Shown here: positions 8,189 to 15,559 of the stretch, piece by piece
Layout: each line of letters opens with the position of its first letter
How positions within the stretch are numbered: the first letter of the stretch is position 1
DNA from: Notoacmeibacter sp.
GTDB lineage: Bacteria; Pseudomonadota; Alphaproteobacteria; Rhizobiales; Rhizobiaceae
DNA length: 64,000 bases
Direction of reading: 5' to 3'
Assembly: GCA_019912385.1 (NCBI GenBank)
Contig: JAIOIW010000031.1
Coordinates: 140,994 to 204,993, forward strand
Position numbers and translations under genes: made by a program
The notes under the pieces: model-generated
Database searches by the model: none
Told to the model about the DNA's origin: nothing
What the model saw: the letters and a program-made list of their open reading frames with translations, nothing else

Positions 8189-11041
8189 ATGCGCCACGAA
8201 CCGGCAATCGACCTGTCTCCGGACGTACATGACGAGGTCAAGTACACGACCTGCTACATGTGCGCGTGCCGCTGCGGCATCAAGGTGCACCTCAAGGACG
8301 GCATGGTACGTTACATCGAGGGCAATCCGAATCATCCAATCAACAAGGGCGTGCTGTGCGGCAAGGGATCGTCGGGGATCATGCAGCACTATTCCCCGGC
8401 GCGACTGAAGAAACCCCTGAAGCGCGTCGGCCCGCGCGGCGAAGCCAAGTTCGAGGAAATCGAGTGGGAAGAGGCGCTGCAGATCGCCACCAAGTGGCTG
8501 GGCAACATCCGCGCCACCGATCCGCGCAAGCTGGCCTTCTTTACCGGCCGCGACCAGAGCCAGTCGCTGACCGGGTGGTGGGCAACGCAATACGGCACGC
8601 CGAATTTTGCCGCCCATGGCGGTTTCTGCTCGGTCAACATGGCTGCCGCCGGGCTCTATACGATCGGCGGGTCGTTCTGGGAGTTCGGCGAGCCGGATTG
8701 GGACCGCGCCCGCTATTTCATGATCTTCGGTGTCGCGGAGGATCACGATTCCAACCCGATCAAGACCGGTATGGGCAAGCTGAAGGCCAACGGCGCCAAG
8801 ATCGTGTCGGTCAATCCGATCCGCACCGGCTATTCGGCGATCGCCGACGAGTGGGTCGGCATCCGGCCGGGAACGGACGGCCTGTTCGTCATGGCGCTGA
8901 TCCACGAACTGTTGCACGCCGACAAGATCGATACCGACTATCTCGTGCGCTACACCAATCTCGGCTGGCTTGTGATCGACGCGCCGGGGACCGCGGAGCA
9001 TGGCCTGTTCGCCCGCGACAAGGAGGGTAATCCTCTCAGCTACGACAAGGCCGGGAAGAAGCTCGCCGATGCCCGGTTGCCCGATATCGCGCCGGCGCTT
9101 GTCGGCCGGTACAAGCTTGCGGACCGGCGCGTCGCGGTGCCGGCGTTCCAGTTGCTTGCCGAGCGCTACATGGACGAGCGCTACAGCCCCGACGCGGTCG
9201 CTGCCACCTGCGGGATCGACGCCGGCGACATCCGCCGGCTCGCTGCGGAACTCGCCCATGCGGCCTTCCAGGAGACCATCGAACTCGATGTCGAGTGGAC
9301 CGACTGGGCGGGGCGCAAACACGACAAGATCATCGGCCGGCCGGTGGCGATGCATGCCATGCGCGGCATCTCGGCCCACACCAATGGTTTTCACACCTGC
9401 CGGGCGATCCACACGCTGCAGGTGCTGCTGGGATCGGTCGAGTGCCCTGGCGGATTCCGCTTCAAGCCGCCATTTCCCAAGCCGATCCCGCCGGCACAGA
9501 AACCGGCTGGAAAGACCTATGCCCCCAATACGCCGCTTGGCGGCGCGCCGCTCGGGTTCGTCAACGGCCCGGAAGACCTGTTGCTGGAGGAAGACGGCAC
9601 ACCGGTTCGCATCGACAAGGCGTTTTCCTGGGATGCGCCGATCTCGGCGCACGGGCTGATGCACATGGTCATCACCAATGCCTGGAAGGGCGATCCCTAT
9701 CCGATCGACACGCTCTTCATGTACATGGCCAACATGAGCTGGAACTCGACCATGAACACCAAGGGTGTCATGGAAATGCTCACTGACATCGATCACGAGA
9801 CCGGCGCCTACAAGATCCCGCACATCATCTATTCCGACGCCTATTTCTCGGAAATGGTCGCCTATGCCGACCTGATCCTGCCCGATACGACCTACCTGGA
9901 GCGTTGGGACTGCATCTCGCTGCTCGACCGGCCGATCTGCGAGGCAGACGGTCCGGCCGACGCCATTCGCCAGCCGGTCGTCGAGCCCGACCGCGACGTG
10001 CGCGCGTTCCAGACCGTGCTGATCGATCTGGGCGCGCGGCTCGGGCTTCCCGGCATGACCAACGAGGACGGCACGGCGAAATATCCCGGCGGTTATCCGG
10101 ACTACATCGCCAACCATGAGCGGGCGCCCGGCATCGGACCGCTGGCCGGCTGGCGCGGCAAGGACGGGACAGAGCAGGGCAGGGGCGCGCCCAACCCGGA
10201 CCAGTTGCAGGCCTATATCGAACATGAGTGCTTCTGGCACCATGAACTGAAACCGTCCGAGCGGTTCTACAAGTTCGCCAATCGAGACTATCTCGATTTC
10301 GCCCAGCGCATGGGCTTCATCGGCCATGCCGAGCAGATCGTGCTGCAGATCTATTCCGAGCCGTTGCAGAAGTTCAAACTGGCGGCGGAAGGCCATGGCG
10401 ACATCCAGCCGCCGGACGACATGCGCGAACGCATCCGCACCGCCTTCGATCCGCTGCCGGTCTGGTACAAGCCCTATGAGGAGGAAATGGTCGACACGAC
10501 CGAGTTTCCGTTGCACGCACTGACCCAGCGGCCGATGATCATGTACCATTCCTGGGGCTCGCAAAACGCCTGGCTCAGGCAGATCCTCGGCCGGAACAAG
10601 CTCTATATTTCCACGGTCAAGGCGGCCGAACTCGGCATTGCCGACGGCGACTGGGTCAGGGTGACCAGTCACAACGGCTCGATCAAGGTCCAGGCAAAGA
10701 CCATGGAGGGTGTCAATCCCGACACGGTGTGGACCTGGAACGCGATCGGCAAGCGCTCGGGTTCGTGGAACCTGGCGCCCGATGCGCCTGAAGCGAAAAA
10801 GGGCTTTCTGCTCAATCACCTGATCAGCGAATTGCTGCCGCCGGGCGGCAAGCGGCGGATTACCAATTCCGATCCGGTGACCGGGCAGGCGGCGTGGTTC
10901 GACCTGATGGTCAGGGTCGAGAAATGCGAGGCGGGAGACGAGGTGAGCGAACCGCAATTCCCGGAAATCGGGCGGCTGCCGGGCATGGAACCGGGGCCTG
11001 ACATCGTTCGATTCAATGCCGGTGGAGGCAAGAAGAAATGA
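8189..11041 (+). CDS. soeA: Sulfite dehydrogenase, molybdopterin catalytic subunit SoeA
   Basis: A 950-residue molybdo-bis(pyranopterin guanine dinucleotide) oxidoreductase of the DMSO-reductase family. The N-terminal [4Fe-4S] ligands are C22, C25, C29 and C57. No Tat signal is present, which separates cytoplasm-facing SoeA from the exported thiosulfate/polysulfide reductase PhsA/PsrA. A C-terminal molydopterin dinucleotide-binding domain is visible (ISTVKAAELGIADGDWVRV). SoeA would oxidise sulfite to sulfate at the cytoplasmic side of the membrane and pass electrons through SoeB and SoeC to quinone. RBS AGGAGG lies 11 nt before the start. It overlaps soeB by 4 nt (ATGA). The assignment rests on the subunit set and the adjacent dsr genes; other molybdoenzymes of the family are less likely. 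Confidence 0.85.
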   Translation: MRHEPAIDLSPDVHDEVKYTTCYMCACRCGIKVHLKDGMVRYIEGNPNHPINKGVLCGKGSSGIMQHYSPARLKKPLKRVGPRGEAKFEEIEWEEALQIATKWLGNIRATDPRKLAFFTGRDQSQSLTGWWATQYGTPNFAAHGGFCSVNMAAAGLYTIGGSFWEFGEPDWDRARYFMIFGVAEDHDSNPIKTGMGKLKANGAKIVSVNPIRTGYSAIADEWVGIRPGTDGLFVMALIHELLHADKIDTDYLVRYTNLGWLVIDAPGTAEHGLFARDKEGNPLSYDKAGKKLADARLPDIAPALVGRYKLADRRVAVPAFQLLAERYMDERYSPDAVAATCGIDAGDIRRLAAELAHAAFQETIELDVEWTDWAGRKHDKIIGRPVAMHAMRGISAHTNGFHTCRAIHTLQVLLGSVECPGGFRFKPPFPKPIPPAQKPAGKTYAPNTPLGGAPLGFVNGPEDLLLEEDGTPVRIDKAFSWDAPISAHGLMHMVITNAWKGDPYPIDTLFMYMANMSWNSTMNTKGVMEMLTDIDHETGAYKIPHIIYSDAYFSEMVAYADLILPDTTYLERWDCISLLDRPICEADGPADAIRQPVVEPDRDVRAFQTVLIDLGARLGLPGMTNEDGTAKYPGGYPDYIANHERAPGIGPLAGWRGKDGTEQGRGAPNPDQLQAYIEHECFWHHELKPSERFYKFANRDYLDFAQRMGFIGHAEQIVLQIYSEPLQKFKLAAEGHGDIQPPDDMRERIRTAFDPLPVWYKPYEEEMVDTTEFPLHALTQRPMIMYHSWGSQNAWLRQILGRNKLYISTVKAAELGIADGDWVRVTSHNGSIKVQAKTMEGVNPDTVWTWNAIGKRSGSWNLAPDAPEAKKGFLLNHLISELLPPGGKRRITNSDPVTGQAAWFDLMVRVEKCEAGDEVSEPQFPEIGRLPGMEPGPDIVRFNAGGGKKK

Positions 11042-11778
11042 CCAGCCTTCCATCGGCACGCGGGCCCAAGCGGCTCGGCCTTGTCATCGACCTCGACACC
11101 TGCGTCGGCTGCCATGCCTGCGCGACCAACTGCAAGGAATGGAACACGTCCGGCCACTCGGCGCCGCTGACGGACCTCAACGCCTATCAGGCGGAACAGC
11201 GCGGCGTCTGGTTCAACCGCGTCTTCACCTTCGAAGCCGGGGGGCAGGGAGAGAATGCGCGCACCGTTCATTTTCCCAAGAACTGCCTGCACTGCGAATT
11301 TCCCGACTGCGTGACCGTGTGCCCCACCGGCGCGTCCTACAAGCGCGCGGAGGACGGCATCGTGCTCGTCGACGCCGACAAGTGCATCGGCTGCAAGCTG
11401 TGCTCGTGGGCTTGTTCCTATGGCGCGCGCGAATATGACGAGGATGCCGGCGTGATGAAGAAATGCACGCTTTGCATCGACAAGATCTACAACGAGAAGC
11501 TTCCAGAAGCCGACCGCGTGCCCGCCTGCGTAGCGACTTGCCCGGCCAAGGCCCGCCATTTCGGCGATTTCAACGATCCGGAATCGAAGGTATCGCGACT
11601 GACGCGCGAGCGCGGCGGCTACGACCTGATGCCGGAGACGGGCTACCAACCGACCAGCAAGTACCTGCCGCCGCGCCCCGGCAAGCGCACCGCCGGTGCG
11701 TCGCTGCCGCGCGAGGAAGGCGGCCGCGACAGCGCCGGAAAGTTCCTGCGCTGGGTCGACGCCGTTCTATCGAGGTAA
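11038..11778 (+). CDS. soeB: Sulfite dehydrogenase, iron-sulfur subunit SoeB
   Basis: A 246-residue DmsB/PsrB-type ferredoxin subunit with four Cys groups predicted to bind four [4Fe-4S] clusters: CVGCHACATNC near residue 22, CLHCEFPDCVTVCP near 84, CIGCKLCSWAC near 118 and CTLC with CVATCP near 143-170. No signal peptide is present, which matches a cytoplasmic SoeA. It begins within the soeA stop region (4-nt overlap), so it is translationally coupled. It would carry electrons from the molybdenum site to the membrane subunit SoeC. Confidence 0.87.
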   Translation: MTSLPSARGPKRLGLVIDLDTCVGCHACATNCKEWNTSGHSAPLTDLNAYQAEQRGVWFNRVFTFEAGGQGENARTVHFPKNCLHCEFPDCVTVCPTGASYKRAEDGIVLVDADKCIGCKLCSWACSYGAREYDEDAGVMKKCTLCIDKIYNEKLPEADRVPACVATCPAKARHFGDFNDPESKVSRLTRERGGYDLMPETGYQPTSKYLPPRPGKRTAGASLPREEGGRDSAGKFLRWVDAVLSR

Positions 11779-11785
11779 GCGAACG

Positions 11786-12739
11786 ATGCATCCCGCCTTT
11801 TCAGTCATCTTCTTCACGACGGCGTCCGGCGCTGGCTACGGCCTGCTGGCGCTTCTCGCCATCTTCACCCTTTCCGGCCTGCTGCCGGCGACGACCTGGC
11901 TCGGCTTCGTCGCCATGGCGATCTCGCTTGGCCTGATCGGCGCCGGGTTGCTGTCCTCGATGCTGCATCTCGGTCATCCGGAGCGGTTCCTCAGGGCGCT
12001 GACCCAATGGCGCTCATCATGGTTGGCGCGCGAGGGTGTGCTCGCGATCGCGACCTTCGTGCCCACCGGCCTGTTCGGCATCGGCTGGGTGTTCCTCAAT
12101 TCGACCTCCGGCATGTTTGCCTGGATGGCTGCCCTGAGCGCGGTCATGGCCGCTGTCACGGTGTTCTTCACGTCGATGATCTATGCAAGCCTGAAGCCGA
12201 TCCGCCAATGGCACAACGGCTTCGTTCCGCCGGCCTATATCGTACTCGGCACGATGACCGGCGCGCTGCTGCTTGTCTTCCTGGCGCGCCTGTTTGGCGT
12301 TTATTCGCCTGTCTTCGGAATCCTTGGCATTGCGCTGCTCATGACCGGCTGGGTCCTGAAGACCGCTTACTGGCGTCATATCGATACGGCGCCGGCGCGC
12401 AGCACGCTGGGCACGGCGACCGGCCTCGGCCGGCTGGGCGGCGACGTACGCCTCCTTGAGATGCCGCATACGGAAGAAAACTTCTTGATGCGCGAGATGG
12501 GCTACCAGATTGCGCGCAAGCACGCGTCCAAGCTGCGCTTCCTGGTTCATCTCCTGCTCTTTGCCGCTCCGCTGGCCCTGACAACGCTGACGTTCTGGAG
12601 CGCCGTGCCGCCGCTGGCAGCCGGTGCGGCATCGTTTGGAGCGGTTGTCCTGGCCGGACTGGGTGTCGCGACCGAGCGCTGGCTTTTCTTCGCCGAGGCC
12701 ACGCACACCTCGATGCTCTATTACGGGCGGACGATGTAG
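11786..12739 (+). CDS. soeC: Sulfite dehydrogenase, membrane anchor SoeC (DmsC family)
   Basis: A 317-residue polytopic membrane protein with about eight hydrophobic segments, starting with a segment just after the N-terminus (SGAGYGLLALLAIFTLSGLLP). It fits DmsC-type quinone-reactive anchors and lacks heme-binding CxxCH. The ATG at 11786 follows soeB by 7 nt with GAGG upstream. It contains the LHLGHPERFLRALTQWRSSWLAREG segment common to this anchor group. It would dock SoeAB to the inner membrane and pass electrons to the quinone pool. The transcription unit ends at the terminator at 12824-12856. Confidence 0.85.
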   Translation: MHPAFSVIFFTTASGAGYGLLALLAIFTLSGLLPATTWLGFVAMAISLGLIGAGLLSSMLHLGHPERFLRALTQWRSSWLAREGVLAIATFVPTGLFGIGWVFLNSTSGMFAWMAALSAVMAAVTVFFTSMIYASLKPIRQWHNGFVPPAYIVLGTMTGALLLVFLARLFGVYSPVFGILGIALLMTGWVLKTAYWRHIDTAPARSTLGTATGLGRLGGDVRLLEMPHTEENFLMREMGYQIARKHASKLRFLVHLLLFAAPLALTTLTFWSAVPPLAAGAASFGAVVLAGLGVATERWLFFAEATHTSMLYYGRTM

Positions 12740-12823
12740 AACAGTCGACCGTTCGCCTCGTGGAACCCCCGTATTTCGGTTGGTAGCGTCTTGCGACCTG
12801 CCAAAATCTTCTTCGGACAAAGA

Positions 12824-12856
12824 AAAAGCCCCGCGCGGAAATCCGGCGGGGCTTTT
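12824..12856. terminator. Bidirectional intrinsic terminator between soeC and tusA
   Basis: An 11-bp perfect stem (AAAAGCCCCGC, 12824-12834, with GCGGGGCTTTT, 12846-12856) with an 11-nt loop, flanked by A and T runs on the two sides. It sits between the convergent ends of soeC (plus) and tusA (minus), so it can serve both. Confidence 0.88.
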
Positions 12857-12878
12857 GATTGTGGGATTTGATGCCGGA

Positions 12879-13106
12879 TCAGGCGGTATGCTTGATCAGG
12901 AAGCGATAAACGCCGCCGTCGACCGAATGTTCCATCAGTTCATTGCCGGTCGTGCGGCAGAACGCGTCGAAGTCGGCTGCCGAACCTGGATCCGTGGCCA
13001 GCACTTCCAGCGTGCCGCCGGTCGGAATGTCCTTGAGCGCCTTCTTGGCACGCAGGATGGGAAGCGGGCAGTTGAGGCCCTTAGCGTCAAGTGTCACGTC
13101 TGCCAT
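12879..13106 (-). CDS. tusA: Sulfur carrier protein TusA
   Basis: A 75-residue cytoplasmic sulfur-transfer protein. The family motif CPLP is visible in GLNCPLPILRAKKAL, with the persulfide-carrying Cys at position 13. The start ATG has GGAGGA 9 nt upstream; an ORF extension further upstream is not TusA-like. In Dsr-type sulfur oxidisers TusA receives sulfane sulfur and hands it to DsrE of the DsrEFH complex. It is downstream of the dsrE2-like gene, separated by a hairpin, and probably cotranscribed with it. No rhodanese gene accompanies the pair. Confidence 0.93.
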   Translation of the reverse strand: MADVTLDAKGLNCPLPILRAKKALKDIPTGGTLEVLATDPGSAADFDAFCRTTGNELMEHSVDGGVYRFLIKHTA

Positions 13107-13141
13107 CGTCGTCAATCCTCCGCATGAATGGCTGTGCAAAT

Positions 13142-13162
13142 GCGCGGGCAACTGGCCCGCGC
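13142..13162 (-). repeat. Intercistronic hairpin between dsrE2-like gene and tusA
   Basis: GCGCGGGC (13142-13149) pairs with GCCCGCGC (13155-13162) around a 5-nt loop, lying in the 78-bp gap between the two genes. There is no T-tract. It may modulate relative mRNA levels of dsrE2 and tusA. Confidence 0.55.
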
Positions 13163-13184
13163 CGGTTTATGGCGGTACCCGCCG

Positions 13185-13682
13185 TCAGATAAACAGGTTG
13201 ATGTCCGATTTCAGCGCATTTTCCATGTAGGTTGCGGCACCGCCAATCTTGATGCCGTCCATCAGGTCTTCCTTCTTGAACTCGAACAGGTCCAGGGTCA
13301 TCTGGCAGCCGATCATCTCGATTTCGGATTCGACCGCGGCTTCGCGCAACTCCTCGATGGAGGCGACGCCCTTCTTCTTGATCAGGTTCTTCATCATTTT
13401 GGTCGCGGCGGCATCGACGCCAGGGATGACGTTGACGATGTTCGGCATCGGCATATGCATGCCCATCATCGGCATTTCCATGCCCGGATTGCCAAACGGC
13501 GATATCTTGAGGTTGAGATTCTTTTTCAGGAGTTGCAGGCCATAGAACGTGAAGAACATCGATACCCGCACGCCCATCGCGGCGGCCGTCGTCGCCAGGA
13601 TGAAGGGCGGGTAAGCCCAGTCAAGCGTGCCCTTTGTCACGATAATCGACATGCTTTTTGTATTGTCGGAAGCGTCAGCCAT
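13185..13682 (-). CDS. dsrE2: DsrE2-like sulfurtransferase (DsrE/DsrF/DrsH-like family)
   Basis: A 165-residue member of the DsrE2 group, which pairs with TusA in many sulfur oxidisers. It has one conserved-looking cysteine, C126, in EIEMIGCQMTLDL. A hydrophobic region at ~22-52 (YPPFILATTAAAMGVRVSMF) is typical of DsrE2 and has been read as membrane association in the family. A Met-rich segment runs at 68-79. I chose the ATG at 13682, which has AGGGTGG upstream, over a GTG nine nt earlier. A separate promoter region with an ATTC-N8-GAAT dyad lies upstream. The likely role is delivering persulfide sulfur together with TusA; the direct donor is unknown. Confidence 0.85.
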   Translation of the reverse strand: MADASDNTKSMSIIVTKGTLDWAYPPFILATTAAAMGVRVSMFFTFYGLQLLKKNLNLKISPFGNPGMEMPMMGMHMPMPNIVNVIPGVDAAATKMMKNLIKKKGVASIEELREAAVESEIEMIGCQMTLDLFEFKKEDLMDGIKIGGAATYMENALKSDINLFI

Positions 13683-13721
13683 TGTTTCCACCCTTTGTCA
13701 GCCCGAGGCAGACTTTTTATA

Positions 13722-13739
13722 TATTCTAATAATTGAATA
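13722..13739. promoter_or_regulatory. ATTC-N8-GAAT dyad (candidate SqrR/BigR-type operator)
   Basis: TATTC (13722-13726) and GAATA (13735-13739) are inverted repeats separated by 8 nt. ATTC-N8-GAAT is the recognition pattern I recall for the persulfide-responsive ArsR-family repressor SqrR. On the minus strand a possible -35 TTGATA stands 17-18 nt before TTATTA/TATTAG, so the dyad would cover the -10 of the dsrE2-tusA promoter. AATAATTGAATAC (13728-13740) recurs upstream of the SulP gene. No arsR-type gene lies in the window. Confidence 0.5.
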
Positions 13740-13817
13740 CCATCGATTTTATCAAGTCAACACGATCGCTGGTAAACTTCATGTGCTTAATGCCGCATGC
13801 GACTGGTTTCAAGGCGG

Positions 13818-14156
13818 TCAGTAACCGCCTTTTCTGCGGCTCTCCGGCAATCCCGCGATCCGCCCGCCCTGCTTCGACGGGTCGAGCGGGAACAGTTCAT
13901 AGAGATCGCGCTGGGAAAGCGAGCGGCCCCAGCGCTCCGACATCGCCTTGATGATGGTGCGCGTATTCGGCAGATTACCGCCATTTTCGAAATATTCCTC
14001 GCGCAGATAGGTGATGATATCCATGTGCTCGGGTCCGAGCTCGATGCCATCGGCCTGGGCCATGTGCCGGGCCAGATCTTCGCTCCAGTCTTCCTGGTTG
14101 GCCAGATAGCCGGTCGGCGTGGTTTCGATATCCTGTCCGTTGAATACGATTGACAT
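13818..14156 (-). CDS. Cysteine-free DsrC/TusE homologue (RspA-like)
   Basis: A 112-residue DsrC-fold protein that aligns along its length with the true DsrC at 22397-22729 (N-terminal FNGQDI/FKGQDI; C-terminal DLYELFP then AGLP). Unlike DsrC it has no cysteine at all: the position of DsrC Cys98 is Gly98 and the position of Cys109 is Lys109, and the tail ends in a basic RRKGGY. DsrC-family members lacking both tail cysteines have been called RspA and are thought to be regulatory rather than sulfur carriers. It follows dsrN by 3 nt and has GAGG 6 nt before the ATG, so it is the last gene of the dsr operon. The role is unknown. Confidence 0.8.
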   Translation of the reverse strand: MSIVFNGQDIETTPTGYLANQEDWSEDLARHMAQADGIELGPEHMDIITYLREEYFENGGNLPNTRTIIKAMSERWGRSLSQRDLYELFPLDPSKQGGRIAGLPESRRKGGY

Positions 14157-14159
14157 GAA

Positions 14160-15551
14160 CTACCTCATGCTTGCTGCTGCGCCGGTCTGGCCGGCGGGAT
14201 TCGGTCTTGCATGCGAGCGCACGAACGCGACGAAGTCCCGCGCCCAATGATGCCTCGACGTGTCGCGGAAATGGCTGAACGTGGCGACCATGTTGTTGAT
14301 GATGATGCCATCGTGCGCGCCGTCGATGCCGGTACCCCGGGTCACGCGCCAGGCGTAGCGCGGTTCGGCGTCGAGATGCTCCAGCCGCGCATAGTGGAAT
14401 TCGTGCGCCGAGACGGCGAGATTCGAATTCGGCACGGTGCTTTCCAGAACCACCAGCCCGCGCCCTTGCGGCCGCGCCTTCATCACGGCGTCGGCCCCGA
14501 TCGCCCCGACCATTTCGCCCTTGCGTCCTTCATGGCTGATCGATCGGCTGAGATACATCAGGCCGCCGCATTCGGCATGGACCGGCATCCCGGTTTCGAT
14601 CGCGCGGCGAATGGCATGACGCATCGGCGCATTGGCTTCCAGCGCCTCCAGATGCGTTTCGGGAAAGCCGCCACCGATCACGAGCCCGTCGGCGTGCGGC
14701 AGTTTCGAGTCGTGCATGGGGCTGAAGAAGACGAGCCTGGCGCCGGCGCGCTCCAGCGCATCGAAATCGTCCGGATAGTAGAAGCAGAAGGCATCGTCAC
14801 GGGCAACCGCGATGGTGACAGCCGCGGGGTCGTGACGCATCACCGGCAGGCCGATCGGGGCGAGGCGCGGAGCGTTTCGCGCGATGGCCGTGATCGCATC
14901 CATCTCCAGTCCCGCTTCGACGGCTTCCTTGATCGCCGCGATCCGCGTCTCGGAGCCGTTGGCATCGCCCGGCGTTGTCAGGCCGAGGTGACGCTCCTTG
15001 ACGATCACCGCCGGCGCGCGGGGCAGGGCGCCCAGGACCGGCATGTCTGTGTAGGTTTCGATCGCCGCGCGGAGCTTTTGTTCCTGCCGCGCAGTCGCGA
15101 CCTGGTTGAGGATGACTCCGGCGATATTCACCTCGGGATCGAACGCCTGGTAACCGAGCAGCAGCGGGGCGATGCCGCGCGTCATGCCCGCTGTGTCGAC
15201 CACGAGGACGACGGGGCTGTCGAGGAGTTTGGCGAGCGCGGCGGTGGAATCGGCGCCGCCGGTATCGACGCCGTCATGCAGCCCCTTGTTGCCTTCGATG
15301 ATGTTGATGCCGGAGCGGCTCTGGCGCGCGGCGAACAGGCCGCGCATCTCGTCGGGCGCCTGGGTGTTGAAATCAAGGTTGAAGACCGGTCTTCCGCTGG
15401 CGCGCTCCAGCCACAGCGGATCGATGTAATCGGGGCCTTTCTTGAAACCCTGCACCTGCGTACCGCGCGCGGCGAGGCTCGCGGCAAGACCGATCGATAC
15501 CGTGGTCTTGCCGGAGGATTTGTGCGCAGCGGATATGAGGAGCCGTGACAT
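14160..15551 (-). CDS. dsrN: DsrN, siroheme amidating synthase (CobB/CbiA family)
   Basis: A 463-residue homologue of cobyrinic acid a,c-diamide synthase. The N-terminal ATP-binding loop is SAAHKSSGKTTVS and the C-terminal class I glutamine amidotransferase domain carries the nucleophile in HAECGGLMYLSRS, with a HEFHYAR segment near the end. In dsr operons DsrN amidates siroheme to siro(heme)amide, the DsrAB cofactor. It lies directly after dsrP (9-nt gap), in the position seen in Allochromatium vinosum. It could also act in cobalamin synthesis, but no cob genes are nearby. Confidence 0.9.
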   Translation of the reverse strand: MSRLLISAAHKSSGKTTVSIGLAASLAARGTQVQGFKKGPDYIDPLWLERASGRPVFNLDFNTQAPDEMRGLFAARQSRSGINIIEGNKGLHDGVDTGGADSTAALAKLLDSPVVLVVDTAGMTRGIAPLLLGYQAFDPEVNIAGVILNQVATARQEQKLRAAIETYTDMPVLGALPRAPAVIVKERHLGLTTPGDANGSETRIAAIKEAVEAGLEMDAITAIARNAPRLAPIGLPVMRHDPAAVTIAVARDDAFCFYYPDDFDALERAGARLVFFSPMHDSKLPHADGLVIGGGFPETHLEALEANAPMRHAIRRAIETGMPVHAECGGLMYLSRSISHEGRKGEMVGAIGADAVMKARPQGRGLVVLESTVPNSNLAVSAHEFHYARLEHLDAEPRYAWRVTRGTGIDGAHDGIIINNMVATFSHFRDTSRHHWARDFVAFVRSHARPNPAGQTGAAASMR

Positions 15552-15559
15552 CGTCTTGC

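Noticed and set aside
8183..11059. 958-residue open reading frame antisense to soeA
   Set aside because: It lies wholly opposite a gene with clear molybdoenzyme motifs. Its His/Asp/Arg-rich sequence is the usual by-product of high-GC coding on the other strand, with no domain.
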